Assembly (NCBI GenBank): GCA_051001455.1
Contig: JBPCNH010000015.1
Location: 1 to 64,000, forward strand
Source: JBPCNH01 sp051001455
Lineage (GTDB): Bacteria; Actinomycetota; CADDZG01; WHSQ01
Length of the DNA stretch: 64,000 nt
Direction: 5' to 3'
The position numbers and the translations under genes were made by a program. Under the pieces are notes generated by a model. The model searched no databases. It was given only the letters and a program-made list of their open reading frames with translations, and was not told the origin of the DNA. Position 1 is the first letter of the stretch. The number at the start of each line of letters is the position of its first letter. Below are positions 1 through 7,810 of this stretch, piece by piece.

Positions 1-436
1 ACCCCCCGCCTTGTTCGGGGGCTTGGCGGTCCATCGGGCGCTCGCGTCTTGGGCAGTGCGCCCGCCCGATCCGGGCAAACAACAGCCGGAGGTAATCGTA
101 GATCTCGGTGATCGTGCCCACGGTTGAACGGGGGTTCCTCGGGGCCGACTTCTGATCGATCGAGATGGCTGGGGACAATCCCTCGATGAAGTCAACGTCG
201 GGCTTGTCCATCTGCCCTAGGAACTGGCGGGCGTAAGAAGACAGGGACTCGACGTAGCGCCTCTGCCCCTCGGCGTAGATCGTGTCGAAGGCGAGTGAGG
301 ATTTCCCCGAGCCGGAGATACCGGTGAAGACGATCAACGAGTCCCTCGGCAGCTCCAGGCTGACGTCCTGGAGGTTGTGCTCGCGGGCTCCGCGCACGAC
401 GAGGTTGCCGGCGCTCGGCGATGTGGTGGAAGGCAT
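1..436 (-). CDS. uvrA: UvrABC excision nuclease subunit A, N-terminal part (cut by window edge)
   Basis: UvrA is the damage-recognising ATPase of nucleotide excision repair and hands DNA to UvrB. About 145 codons lie here and the frame stays open to base 1. The protein opens with a short tail and the usual R-G-A-R-E-H-N-L block (residues 15-22). Walker A follows as GISGSGKSS (39-47), then AEGQRRYVESLSSYARQFLG and the DxIEGLSPAISIDQK stretch typical of ATPase domain I. The ATG at 436 is supported by TAGTCT at 443-448, six bases upstream, which suggests a leaderless message. The zinc fingers and second ATPase domain lie outside the window. Family assignment is certain from the motifs. uvrB sits 7.4 kb away on the same strand, as in other actinobacteria. 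Confidence 0.95.
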   Translation of the reverse strand, partial: MPSTTSPSAGNLVVRGAREHNLQDVSLELPRDSLIVFTGISGSGKSSLAFDTIYAEGQRRYVESLSSYARQFLGQMDKPDVDFIEGLSPAISIDQKSAPRNPRSTVGTITEIYDYLRLLFARIGRAHCPRRERPMDRQAPEQGGG

Positions 437-442
437 CAACGG

Positions 443-448
443 AGACTA
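443..448 (-). promoter_or_regulatory. -10 box of uvrA (leaderless type)
   Basis: TAGTCT read on the minus strand fits TAnnnT. Six bases separate it from the uvrA ATG, so transcription would begin at or next to the start codon. Prediction from spacing only. Confidence 0.5.
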
Positions 449-481
449 AACGACCGGGTTGTTATTTCCCTTCCCAGCAGA

Positions 482-1420
482 TCAAGCCCAGGCGTGACGG
501 GCCCAAGCGATCGTCTTGGCGAGGCCTCCCCTCAGATCGTGGGTGGGCTCCCAACCCAACTCGGTGCGAGCCCTCGAGATATCCGGCTTACGCACCTCGG
601 GGTCGTCCTCCGGACGGGGCTCGAACACCACCTCCGAATCGCTTCCGGCCAGCTCCGCGATGAGTTTCGCGAGCTCGAGCATCGTGACTTCCTCGGGGTT
701 ACCAAGATTCACCGGCTCGGTAACTTCGGAAGCGGCCAGCCTCCAGAATCCCTCGATCAGGTCGTCCACGTAACACAACGACCGGGTCTGGGTACCGTCG
801 CCGTAGACCGTCAGGGGCTTGGCGTGAAGGGCCTGGTCGATGAAGTTCGGGACGGCGCGCCCGTCTGCTCGCCTCATAGAAGAGCCGAAGGTATTGAAGA
901 TCCTCACTATCCGCACGTCGATGCCGTGCTCGCGGTGATAAGCGGTCGTCATCGCCTCCGAGAAACGCTTCGCCTCGTCGTAAACGCCGCGTGGGCCTAT
1001 GGGATTCACATTCCCCCAGTAAGTCTCCGGTTGCGGGTGCACCAAGGGGTCTCCGTAGATCTCCGAGGTCGACGTCAGGAAGAAGGAGGCGTCCTTAGCT
1101 TTCGCCAGCCCCAGCGCGTTCATCGTTCCTATCGAACCGACCTTCAACGTGTGGATCGGATGCTCGAGATAGTCGACCGGCGACGCCGGAGAAGCGAGAT
1201 GGAAAACCCAATCGATGTCCCCCTCCACGTAGAGGTAGTTCGTCACGTCGTAACGAGTGAAGCTGAACCGGTCGTGCTGCAGGAGGTCCGCGACGTTATC
1301 CGGCGCGCCGGTGAGGAACGAGTCAAGACAGTGGACCTCCCACCCCTCGCCGATCAGACGGCGGCACAGATGAGAACCCAGGAAACCGGCTCCCCCGGTG
1401 ACTACTGCTTTCGTGGTCAC
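482..1420 (-). CDS. UDP-glucuronate decarboxylase (UDP-xylose synthase)
   Basis: A 312-residue short-chain dehydrogenase/epimerase-fold enzyme expected to convert UDP-glucuronate to UDP-xylose with bound NAD. The Rossmann motif is TGGAGFLG (residues 8-15). The family blocks LASPASPVDY, STSEIYGDP, HPQPETYWGNVNPIGPRG and the catalytic YDEAK (YxxxK) all resemble UXS enzymes rather than UDP-glucose 4-epimerases. The frame stays open 58 codons upstream, but GTG at 1420 gives a protein starting right at the Rossmann fold, and GTGA overlaps the stop of the dehydrogenase gene before it. The coupled pair would turn UDP-glucose into UDP-xylose via UDP-glucuronate for cell-surface glycans. The alternative, another UDP-glucuronate-modifying SDR, is less likely. 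Confidence 0.88.
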   Translation of the reverse strand: MTTKAVVTGGAGFLGSHLCRRLIGEGWEVHCLDSFLTGAPDNVADLLQHDRFSFTRYDVTNYLYVEGDIDWVFHLASPASPVDYLEHPIHTLKVGSIGTMNALGLAKAKDASFFLTSTSEIYGDPLVHPQPETYWGNVNPIGPRGVYDEAKRFSEAMTTAYHREHGIDVRIVRIFNTFGSSMRRADGRAVPNFIDQALHAKPLTVYGDGTQTRSLCYVDDLIEGFWRLAASEVTEPVNLGNPEEVTMLELAKLIAELAGSDSEVVFEPRPEDDPEVRKPDISRARTELGWEPTHDLRGGLAKTIAWARHAWA

Positions 1421-2742
1421 GCCACTCCGTCTCCGATATTCATCTGAGGGCGCCCCGTGGGGATGTAGGTAAAGCCCGCCGCCGCCATGGTGGCGGGATC
1501 GAAGATGTTTCGCCCATCGACCACGACGGGGAACGCCATGGTCGAACGGACCCGCTCGAGATCGAGGTCGCGGAACTCCGGCCACTCCGTGCATATAACG
1601 AGACAGTTCGCCTCTTCGATCGCCTCGTATGGATCGGAGGCCACCTCGAGTCCCTCCAGCTCGCTCTTGGCATGGGTCCCTGCCGCCGGGTCGAAGCCGA
1701 CAACCCGCGCTCCCCTATCGATCAACAACCGTCCGAGCATCAGGGCCGGAGAGAACCTCGTGTCGTCGGTCCCAGGTTTGAAGGAGAGTCCGAGAAGAGC
1801 CACTTTCTTCTCCTCGAGGTTCCACATCGCGTCTTCGATCTTCTTGAAAGTGGCGGTGACCGCCTCGTCATTGATCTTCGCCACTTCGCGTAGTAAGGCG
1901 AAGTCATAGCCCAGCTTCGTGGCCAAAGCGTCGAAGGCCGCCAGGTCTTTAGGGAAGCAGTACCCGCCGTAGCCCAGCCCGGCGTCGAGGAAGGCTCTGC
2001 CGATGCGCGGGTCGCAGCCCATCGCGTCGGCGACCGCGACGACGTCTGCGCCGGACGCTTCGCACAGCCGAGCCAGCGCATTGGCGAACGAGATCTTGGT
2101 CGCGAGGAACGCATTGCTGGCGTGCTTCGCCAGCTCCGCCGTGCTTACGTCCGTAGCTATCCAAGACGCTCCGTCGTCGATCAGAGGTTGATATAGCTCT
2201 TTCAAAAGGGCGAGAGCGCCCGGCGAGTCGCTTCCGACCAGGATCCGCGAGGGATTGAGGGAGTCACGGATGGCACTGCCCTCGCGCAGGAACTCGGGAT
2301 TCGACACGACCGAGAAAGAGACCTTGCTCCGATAGCGGGTCATCGCCTCGATCAACCGCCCCGCCGTTCCGGAGGGAACTGTGCTCTTCTGGACGAGCAC
2401 GAACTCCTCCGTGGCATGTTCCGCGATCATCGCTGCGGCGCGCTCTATCGCCAAGAGATTGGCCTCGCCACTGGACCTCGGAGGGGTACCGACGCAAAGG
2501 AAGACAACCTGCGCCCCCGCGACCACGTCCTCCGGCCTGGTCGAGAAGCTCAATCGTCCCTCGGCCACCCCCTGCTCGACGAGCTCGGCCATATCGGGCT
2601 CGTAGAAGGGCATCACGCCGCGTTCGAGCGCGCGGATCTTCTCGGCGTCGGCATCCATCGCCACCACCTCGTGGCCGATATGGGCCAAAGCGGCGGCCGT
2701 GGGAAGGCCCACATGCCCGGTTCCAACCACTCCTACTTTCAT
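1417..2742 (-). CDS. ugd: UDP-glucose 6-dehydrogenase
   Basis: A 441-residue enzyme of the UDP-glucose/GDP-mannose dehydrogenase family, which makes UDP-glucuronate in two NAD-dependent oxidations. The N-terminal Rossmann motif is GTGHVG (7-12). The central domain holds Lys206 and Asn210 in ELAKHASNAF, and the catalytic Cys262 in GYGGYCFPKD. The C-terminal domain carries LGLSFKPGTDDTR. Length is normal for bacterial Ugd. ATG 2742 has TACGGT seven bases upstream. Its stop overlaps the start of the UDP-glucuronate decarboxylase gene, so product and next enzyme are made together. A GDP-mannose dehydrogenase is possible but the partner argues for UDP-glucose. Confidence 0.9.
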   Translation of the reverse strand: MKVGVVGTGHVGLPTAAALAHIGHEVVAMDADAEKIRALERGVMPFYEPDMAELVEQGVAEGRLSFSTRPEDVVAGAQVVFLCVGTPPRSSGEANLLAIERAAAMIAEHATEEFVLVQKSTVPSGTAGRLIEAMTRYRSKVSFSVVSNPEFLREGSAIRDSLNPSRILVGSDSPGALALLKELYQPLIDDGASWIATDVSTAELAKHASNAFLATKISFANALARLCEASGADVVAVADAMGCDPRIGRAFLDAGLGYGGYCFPKDLAAFDALATKLGYDFALLREVAKINDEAVTATFKKIEDAMWNLEEKKVALLGLSFKPGTDDTRFSPALMLGRLLIDRGARVVGFDPAAGTHAKSELEGLEVASDPYEAIEEANCLVICTEWPEFRDLDLERVRSTMAFPVVVDGRNIFDPATMAAAGFTYIPTGRPQMNIGDGVA

Positions 2743-2749
2743 GGCTTCA

Positions 2750-2755
2750 ACCGTA
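2750..2755 (-). promoter_or_regulatory. -10 box of ugd (leaderless type)
   Basis: TACGGT on the minus strand, seven bases before the ATG. It lies back to back with the -10 of the divergent aminotransferase gene (2762-2767). No -35 was assigned. Confidence 0.45.
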
Positions 2756-2761
2756 CCTGGA

Positions 2762-2767
2762 TAGGCT
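2762..2767 (+). promoter_or_regulatory. -10 box of the aminotransferase gene (leaderless type)
   Basis: TAGGCT, six bases before ATG 2774. No ribosome-binding site is visible, which fits a leaderless message. Confidence 0.45.
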
Positions 2768-2773
2768 CCTTCG

Positions 2774-3925
2774 ATGAACCTGAGCAGCTACCGCGCCGAT
2801 TTCCCCATCCTCGCTCGGCGCACCTATCTGATCTCGGCGTCACTCGGTCCACTATCGCAACGGAGTCGCGACCTCGCCCTCGAGCACCTGGATCTCTGGC
2901 AGAGGTTGGGCCCTGAAGAGCTCTGGTTCGATCACGCCATGCCGGTGCTGCAGACCTGCCGAGAACGTTTCGCTCGCCTGATCGGGGCCGACCCGGACGA
3001 GATCGCGATCATCCCCTCCGTATCGAACGGCATCTCTGCCATCGCTTCTTGTCTGGATCTCACCGGTCGGCCACGCGTTGTCGCCACCGACATGGACTTC
3101 CCTACCAATCACTACGTCTGGCATGCACAACGTGCAGCCGGCATCGACCTTGCGATTGCGGAGTCACCCGACTCGATCCGCATCGATAGTGATGACGTCG
3201 TGCGACTGATCGACGAGCGCACCTCACTGGTGAACGTCAATCGGGTTCTCTTCGAATCTTCCTGGATCGTCGACCTCCCTCCCATCGTTTCGGCGGCGCA
3301 AGAGCACGGAGCTCTGGTGCTCGTGGACGACTTCCACGGCAGCGGAATCGTGCCGATCGATGTCCACGATCTCGGTATCGACATCCTGGTTTCGGGCGCG
3401 CTCAAGTGGCTGTTAGGGGGCCAAGGATTGGCCTTTATGTATGTGCGCAGAGATCTCATCGAAGAACTCCAACCGAAAGTGGTGGGATGGTTCGGGACCG
3501 AGGATCCCTTCGACTTCGATCGTTCCTCCCTGCGCCTGAGGACGGATGCCCGTCGTTTCGAAACGGGCACCCCCGCCCTTCCGCAGGCGTGGACGGCCTC
3601 GGGGGGGCTCGAGATCATCCTCGAGGTCGGCGTCGACGAGATCAGGCGGCGTAACCGCGAGTTGACGCGCCGGGTCATCGACGAGGCGGACGAGGCCGGG
3701 ATAGATGTGCTCTCGCCTAGAGAGGAAGAGCGGCGCGGAGGTCTCGTCCGATTGAAGGTGCCGGGCGGCCGGCCCGCGGCAGAGAAGGTGCTCCACCGTC
3801 TCTTCGAGCGCGACGTGGTCCTCGATCAGCGAGGCGATGCCCTTCGACTGTCGCCCCATTTCTTCAACGACGAGACCGACATCGAACGGTGCTTCATCGA
3901 GCTGAAGAGAGCCCTGCAGGGATAG
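2774..3925 (+). CDS. Class V aminotransferase (cysteine desulfurase/kynureninase fold)
   Basis: A 383-residue PLP enzyme of fold type I. The PLP-binding Asp is in VLVDDFHGSG (about 185-186), and the Schiff-base lysine is Lys211 in SGALKWLLGG. The spacing and the LKWLLGG-type motif match the class V aminotransferase branch related to SufS and kynureninase. I see no Cys loop of a SufS-type desulfurase, so sulfur transfer is not supported. Substrate unknown. It is transcribed alone, divergent from ugd, and faces the DUF4383 remnant across a shared hairpin. Start ATG 2774 is set by the -10 box upstream; the N-terminus begins directly with the YRADFPIL-type segment seen in such enzymes. Confidence 0.8.
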   Translation: MNLSSYRADFPILARRTYLISASLGPLSQRSRDLALEHLDLWQRLGPEELWFDHAMPVLQTCRERFARLIGADPDEIAIIPSVSNGISAIASCLDLTGRPRVVATDMDFPTNHYVWHAQRAAGIDLAIAESPDSIRIDSDDVVRLIDERTSLVNVNRVLFESSWIVDLPPIVSAAQEHGALVLVDDFHGSGIVPIDVHDLGIDILVSGALKWLLGGQGLAFMYVRRDLIEELQPKVVGWFGTEDPFDFDRSSLRLRTDARRFETGTPALPQAWTASGGLEIILEVGVDEIRRRNRELTRRVIDEADEAGIDVLSPREEERRGGLVRLKVPGGRPAAEKVLHRLFERDVVLDQRGDALRLSPHFFNDETDIERCFIELKRALQG

Positions 3926-3932
3926 TCCAACG

Positions 3933-3958
3933 AGAAGAGGGGCCCCCGATGGAGCCCC
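3933..3958. terminator. Hairpin between convergent genes
   Basis: GGGGC and GCCCC arms (3939-3943, 3954-3958) plus an inner CC/GG pair around a CGAT loop. On the minus strand it is followed by TCTTCT; on the plus strand the tail is C/T mixed. It probably serves both the aminotransferase gene and the minus-strand DUF4383 gene. Confidence 0.5.
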
Positions 3959-3985
3959 CCCTTCCGTGGTCGACTCGCAGATCGG

Positions 3986-4407
3986 TTAAGCGGTTGTGGT
4001 GGTCCTGGTTCCCTCCGCGCCCGCCGTTCCGAAGTAGAGGGCGAGGGCCGCCGAAGCAAGGTGCAGGGGGTCGTCCGGCACCAAACCCTCGTCGATCGCC
4101 AGGAACTTCAGGACGCCCAGTATCCCCAGCAGGAAGGTCAACCCATACGCCACTCCGATGATCAGGTTCATCGACTTCGCCGTGGCGTGCTTTCCTGCAG
4201 AGGCTAGCCACGCTGCGCCGTTCGCCAGGTGACGATGTTATGCAGCGGATTGACCGAGAAGATGATCAGCTTGTCGTCGAAGGTCTCCCCTGCGAAGTTA
4301 TCGAACCCCGTCACCAAGAAACCGGCGAGCCCTACCAGTGCGTAAACCGCACCGAAGACCAATGCAAAGGTCTGCGCGGGGGTTCTCGTTCCAGCCAGCT
4401 CTATCAA
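3986..4407 (-). pseudogene. DUF4383 membrane protein gene with a one-base frameshift
   Basis: Two adjacent minus-strand frames together make one DUF4383-type four-helix membrane protein. The 5' part (4407 to about 4230, TTG start) reads TRTPAQTFALVFGAVYALVG, then the family signature NPLHNIV, and then runs into a stop at 4204. In the next frame, from about 4230, the sequence continues HLANGAAWLASAGKHATAKS, then MNLIIGVAYGLTFLLGILGV and ends LYFGTAGAEG at 3986. One extra C after GTC near 4228-4233 would restore a single open frame of about 140 codons. Codon use and protein quality look good on both sides, so this is either a recent mutation or a sequencing/assembly error. DUF4383 function is unknown. 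Confidence 0.8.
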
Positions 4408-4575
4408 CCATGACCTATCCCCTTTGTTGAGACCGGCCGGCCCTTTGCCGGAATCTCTTCATGCTGACATTTCGGACCAACGCAGGTGAGGGGAGTGGTG
4501 CCCCAGCCAATCCTCCGGCCCCCCCGGGCACGAAGACGCCAACGACGGTGTTCCCACCAGCAAGGAGTCTGAGCC

Positions 4576-5022
4576 ATGCCTATACCCAGACGGCGCATTT
4601 CAACCATCTTCGTCGTCGTTCTGACGGCCTTATCCCTGGGGGCGTGTGGTGATACGAGTGCCCCCGCCGCCGATACCTCTGCGAGCGACGAGACCTCTCC
4701 CGCCGACGCCGCTTCGAGCGACGACGGAACCCAGGTCATTCTCAAGAAGTTCGCATTCGACCCCGATCCCGTGAGCGTGTCGGTAGGCGACACCGTTACC
4801 TGGACCAACGAAGACGACATCTTGCACACGGTCACCTCAGGCAAGGCCCAGGAACAGGGTGTCCCGGGCGTCACCGAGGACACCGATTCGGCGCCGGATG
4901 GGCTGTTCGATCAACCGTTGGAATTCGGCGACGAATTCTCCTTCACGTTCGAGGAAGCCGGCGAGATCACCTATTTCTGCAACATCCATCCCGGGATGAC
5001 CGGCAGCATCGTGGTGAAGTAG
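4576..5022 (+). CDS. Cupredoxin (plastocyanin-like) lipoprotein
   Basis: A 148-residue exported blue-copper-type protein. The N-terminus is a lipoprotein signal with Cys24 in LSLGAC, followed by an Ala/Ser/Thr/Asp-rich linker to about residue 50. The cupredoxin domain begins QVILKKFAFDPDPVSVSVGD. The four expected copper ligands are visible: His84 (ILHTV), Cys135, His138 and Met141 (YFCNIHPGM). An insertion of about 25 residues lies between the first His and the Cys loop. AAGGAG at 4560-4565 precedes the ATG. It should carry electrons or bind copper outside the membrane. It stands 107 bases before the His-rich repeat lipoprotein gene, and the two may be expressed together. Confidence 0.9.
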   Translation: MPIPRRRISTIFVVVLTALSLGACGDTSAPAADTSASDETSPADAASSDDGTQVILKKFAFDPDPVSVSVGDTVTWTNEDDILHTVTSGKAQEQGVPGVTEDTDSAPDGLFDQPLEFGDEFSFTFEEAGEITYFCNIHPGMTGSIVVK

Positions 5023-5128
5023 CCGGTCAATTTTCACTAGTCCTCCAATCCGCGAGTTGGCTCCTCCTCGAATATGCGTCGTGATCACACCCATCTAGAC
5101 CCGATCCAACAATAAGAAAGGAAACACC

Positions 5129-6388
5129 ATGCGCAGCAAACTGATCCTCAGACTTTCCGCAGCCGCACTGGCATTTGCATTGATAGGTGCCGCTTGTGGA
5201 GGCACCGACAACACCGCAGGTGATGCAACCGCAGCGGGAGAGAACTCCCCCAGCACCGAGGAAGCAGAGAGCGACACCACCGCGATCGACACGCCCGCAG
5301 CGCAGACGGCACAGGTGCTCGTCTCTCAGCTGGACAGCCACGAGTACCTCGCCGGCTACGCGGTAGCGATGGGCGTCCAGAACGGGCTCGACTCGCCGGA
5401 GTTCACCGCCGCAGCCGAGGCTCTCGACACGAACTCCGTCGACCTGTCGAAGACAGTTGGATCGGTCTACGGTGACGAAGCAGCCGGTCAGTTCCTAGAC
5501 CTGTGGCGCAAGCACATCGGATTCTTCGTCGACTACACCAAGGGCACCGCAACGGGTGACGACAAGTTGGCCAACAAGGCCAAGAAGAACCTCGATGGAT
5601 ACCGTTCGGACTTCGGCGCCTTCATCGAAGGAGCCACCGACGGCGAGCTTCCTAAAGAAGCCATCGAGAAGGAGCTCAAGACCCACGTCAACACCACGCT
5701 CAGCGCGATCGACGCGGTTATCGGCAAGTCCGACGAGAATCCCTTCGTCCTGTTGAAGGAAGCGGCTTACCACCTCCGTCACGTCGGAGTCACCTTGGCC
5801 GGCGGCATCGCCACCTCTCAGGGGATCGACGGAATCGCCGACTCGGGACCGTCCGAGCTCCAGGCACTTCTGACCTCACAGCTCAGCTCGCACGAGTACC
5901 TTGCCGGCGCTGCAGTTGCCATGGGCGTCATGAAGGGCCTGGACTCCCCCGAGTTCACCGCAGCTGCTAAGGCTCTCGATACCAACTCGGTCGATCTCTC
6001 CGAGTCCATCGGGTCGGTCTACGGGGACGAAGCTGCATCTCAGTTCCTAGACCTATGGCGCAAGCACATCGGATTCTTCGTCGACTACACCAAGGGTCAG
6101 GCGACCGGTGACAAGCAATTGGTCAAGCAGGCCCGCAAGGACCTGGACGGGTACCGAGCCGACTTCGGCGCCTTGATCGAGGGAGCAACCGAAGGCGGTC
6201 TTCCTAAGGAAGCCGTCGCCGATGCCCTGAAGATGCACGTGGACATGACGTTCGACGCCATCGATGCGGTAACCGGCAAGGGCAAAGGCAACCCCTTCCT
6301 TCTCCTGAAGGAGGCTGCCTACCACCTCCCGTCGGTAGCCACCGTTCTGTCCGGCGCCATCGTCGAGCAGTTCCCCGACAAGTTCTAA
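5129..6388 (+). CDS. Lipoprotein of two tandem His-containing helical repeats
   Basis: A 419-residue exported protein with lipobox Cys23 (LIGAAC) and a Thr/Ala/Glu linker to about residue 60. The rest is one domain duplicated in tandem with a 184-residue period: the HEYLAG motif starts at 5339 and again at 5891. The copies share long identical blocks such as GSVYGDEAA, QFLDLWRKHIGFFVDYTKG and LLKEAAYHL. Each copy keeps His in HEYLAG, RKHIGFF, the K(T/M)HV segment and AAYHL, in predicted helices. That pattern suggests a four-helix bundle that could bind a metal or haem, but this is inference. I recall similar repeats in Firmicutes proteins loosely labelled copper amine oxidase N-terminal domain, without proven function. 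RBS GAAAGGAAA precedes the ATG. The cupredoxin gene lies upstream, ECF sigma genes downstream. Confidence 0.75.
   Translation: MRSKLILRLSAAALAFALIGAACGGTDNTAGDATAAGENSPSTEEAESDTTAIDTPAAQTAQVLVSQLDSHEYLAGYAVAMGVQNGLDSPEFTAAAEALDTNSVDLSKTVGSVYGDEAAGQFLDLWRKHIGFFVDYTKGTATGDDKLANKAKKNLDGYRSDFGAFIEGATDGELPKEAIEKELKTHVNTTLSAIDAVIGKSDENPFVLLKEAAYHLRHVGVTLAGGIATSQGIDGIADSGPSELQALLTSQLSSHEYLAGAAVAMGVMKGLDSPEFTAAAKALDTNSVDLSESIGSVYGDEAASQFLDLWRKHIGFFVDYTKGQATGDKQLVKQARKDLDGYRADFGALIEGATEGGLPKEAVADALKMHVDMTFDAIDAVTGKGKGNPFLLLKEAAYHLPSVATVLSGAIVEQFPDKF
5318..6370 (+). repeat. Internal 552-bp gene duplication
   Basis: Two in-frame copies (about 5318-5870 and 5870-6370) are offset by exactly 552 bases. 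DNA identity is high in blocks such as TTCGTCGACTACACCAAGGG, found in both. The duplication is probably old enough for third positions to have drifted. Confidence 0.85.
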
Positions 6389-6454
6389 CCAAGTGCCGGC
6401 GGGGTACCCCCTCCCCGCCCGGTGCTCGCCCGATACCGGGCGGCGCCACCCCCG

Positions 6455-6486
6455 AGAAGACCCCGGAGAGATCCGGGGTCTTCTTA
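6455..6486 (+). terminator. Rho-independent terminator after the repeat lipoprotein gene
   Basis: Perfect 13-base stem AGAAGACCCCGGA / TCCGGGGTCTTCT with a GAGA loop, then T and a short mixed tail. It separates the lipoprotein gene from the sigma-factor gene. Confidence 0.75.
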
Positions 6487-6544
6487 CGTCGGCACCAATC
6501 CAGAACCGGCCCGAGAGGCGAAAACACTGTAGTGAACAACTACG

Positions 6545-7111
6545 ATGGCCCTAATGACTATGAGGAGGGACGACGTCGAGATCACAGACCGGCTCATGGC
6601 CCGAGACGAGGGCGCTCTCCGCTCGGTGATTACCGAGTACGGGGGCCTGGTGAACGGGATGGCACGACGCGTCATCTCCGAGCCGACGCTGGCCGAGGAG
6701 GTTGCTCAAGACACTTTCCTCGCTCTGTGGAGAAGACCGGGAGCGTTCGATCCGCAGCGAGGAAGCCTGAAGGCTTTCTTGCTCGGGGTGGCTAGGAACA
6801 AAGCCATCGACCTCGTGCGCCGGGAAGAGTCACTGAAGAGAACTCGATCGTCACTCGCGAACGAGATGCACGTTGCGCCAACGGCCACCTCACCGACCGC
6901 GGAGGTGGACGAGAGAGACAGGGTCAAGAACGCACTGGTGACCCTGACGCCGCTTCAGCAAGAGGCGGTGGTCCTGGCTTACTTCGGCGGCCGGACCTAT
7001 AGAGAGGTCGCCGCAGAGCTCGGGATACCAGCAGGAACAGCTAAGACGAGGCTGCGGGACGGACTACACAAACTCCGCGAACTGATGGAACCGGATAGAG
7101 AGGGAAGTTGA
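6545..7111 (+). CDS. ECF-family RNA polymerase sigma factor
   Basis: A 188-residue sigma-70 family protein with only regions 2 and 4. Region 2 spans about residues 20-95 (AEEVAQDTFLALWRRPGAFD, LLGVARNKAIDLVRREES). Region 4 spans about 125-185 (LTPLQQEAVVLAYFGGRTYR, ELGIPAGTAKTRLRDGLHKL), a helix-turn-helix for -35 recognition. It is closest in style to SigK-type sigmas controlled by RskA-like anti-sigmas, and the next gene encodes such a protein one base after the stop. ATG 6545 is the longest start; ATG codons at 6554 and 6560 are also possible, and no clear ribosome-binding site decides. The regulon is unknown; the cupredoxin and repeat lipoprotein upstream are candidates. Confidence 0.9.
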   Translation: MALMTMRRDDVEITDRLMARDEGALRSVITEYGGLVNGMARRVISEPTLAEEVAQDTFLALWRRPGAFDPQRGSLKAFLLGVARNKAIDLVRREESLKRTRSSLANEMHVAPTATSPTAEVDERDRVKNALVTLTPLQQEAVVLAYFGGRTYREVAAELGIPAGTAKTRLRDGLHKLRELMEPDREGS

Positions 7112-7112
7112 G

Positions 7113-7790
7113 ATGGCACTGAGCCACGAAGACATGCACAGCTACGTAGCGTCTTACGTCCTCGGAGCCCTCCCCCAGGAAGAGATCGCGTTCGTCCGGA
7201 CCCACATCCTCTCCTGCGACGAATGCATGGAGGAGGCAGATCAGCTGGCGGAGGTGATCTCGTCCCTGGCGCTGGCCGTTGAAGAGGTGCCCGTGTCCGC
7301 CGGTTTCGCCGACCGCGTGCTGGCACAGGCCGTCGGGCCCGCCCCCCGGCGACGCTGGAGTTTCGTGAGCCTGGCTGCCGGGATGGCAGTTGTAGCTGCC
7401 TTCGCCGTCATGACTACCAACTTCGTGCAGACGAGGAACGATGTCCGGCGCACCGAGCAGGCGCTTACCGCGTTGCTCCACAGCAACGATGGCGTGGCCC
7501 TCGAGGGAGCAGGCGGAGCCGTTGGACGCGTGGTGCCTAGCGCCGGGGAGTCGTACCTGGTCCTTACCGGACTCGCCGAGGCGCCCAAGAACCACGTGTA
7601 CCAGCTGTGGTTGTTGAGAGGAGACGAGGACCCCGTCAGCGCACGCATCTTCAACGCCACCGACGGCGTAGCCATCGTCCGGATGTCGGCTCGGGTCGAA
7701 GACTACGAAGCGGCAGCCATCACGGTCGAGCCCGAAGGAGGCTCGGTGCAACCCACGACCCAACCGATCATGAGTTCGATAAGCGCCTGA
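7113..7790 (+). CDS. Anti-sigma factor, zinc-binding, RskA-like
   Basis: A 225-residue membrane anti-sigma factor. The cytoplasmic N-terminus contains a zinc anti-sigma motif HxxxCxxC (His31, Cys35, Cys38 in THILSCDEC). One membrane segment lies at about 83-103 (FVSLAAGMAVVAAFAVM). The outer part, about 125-225, resembles the RskA C-terminal domain (YLVLTGLAEAPKNHVYQLWL). It should hold the preceding ECF sigma factor inactive until a signal outside the membrane leads to its release or cleavage. The gene starts one base after the sigma stop, so the two are co-translated. The 3' end faces uvrB with 20 bases between and no clear terminator. Confidence 0.88.
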   Translation: MALSHEDMHSYVASYVLGALPQEEIAFVRTHILSCDECMEEADQLAEVISSLALAVEEVPVSAGFADRVLAQAVGPAPRRRWSFVSLAAGMAVVAAFAVMTTNFVQTRNDVRRTEQALTALLHSNDGVALEGAGGAVGRVVPSAGESYLVLTGLAEAPKNHVYQLWLLRGDEDPVSARIFNATDGVAIVRMSARVEDYEAAAITVEPEGGSVQPTTQPIMSSISA

Positions 7791-7810
7791 CCGGCTCAAA
7801 CGACGCGCCG

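Noticed and set aside
377..1447. Long plus-strand open frame of 356 codons opposite the UDP-xylose synthase gene
   Set aside because: It is the antisense shadow of clear genes on the minus strand (uvrA end, UXS); no family motif and high-GC codon bias explains the open frame.
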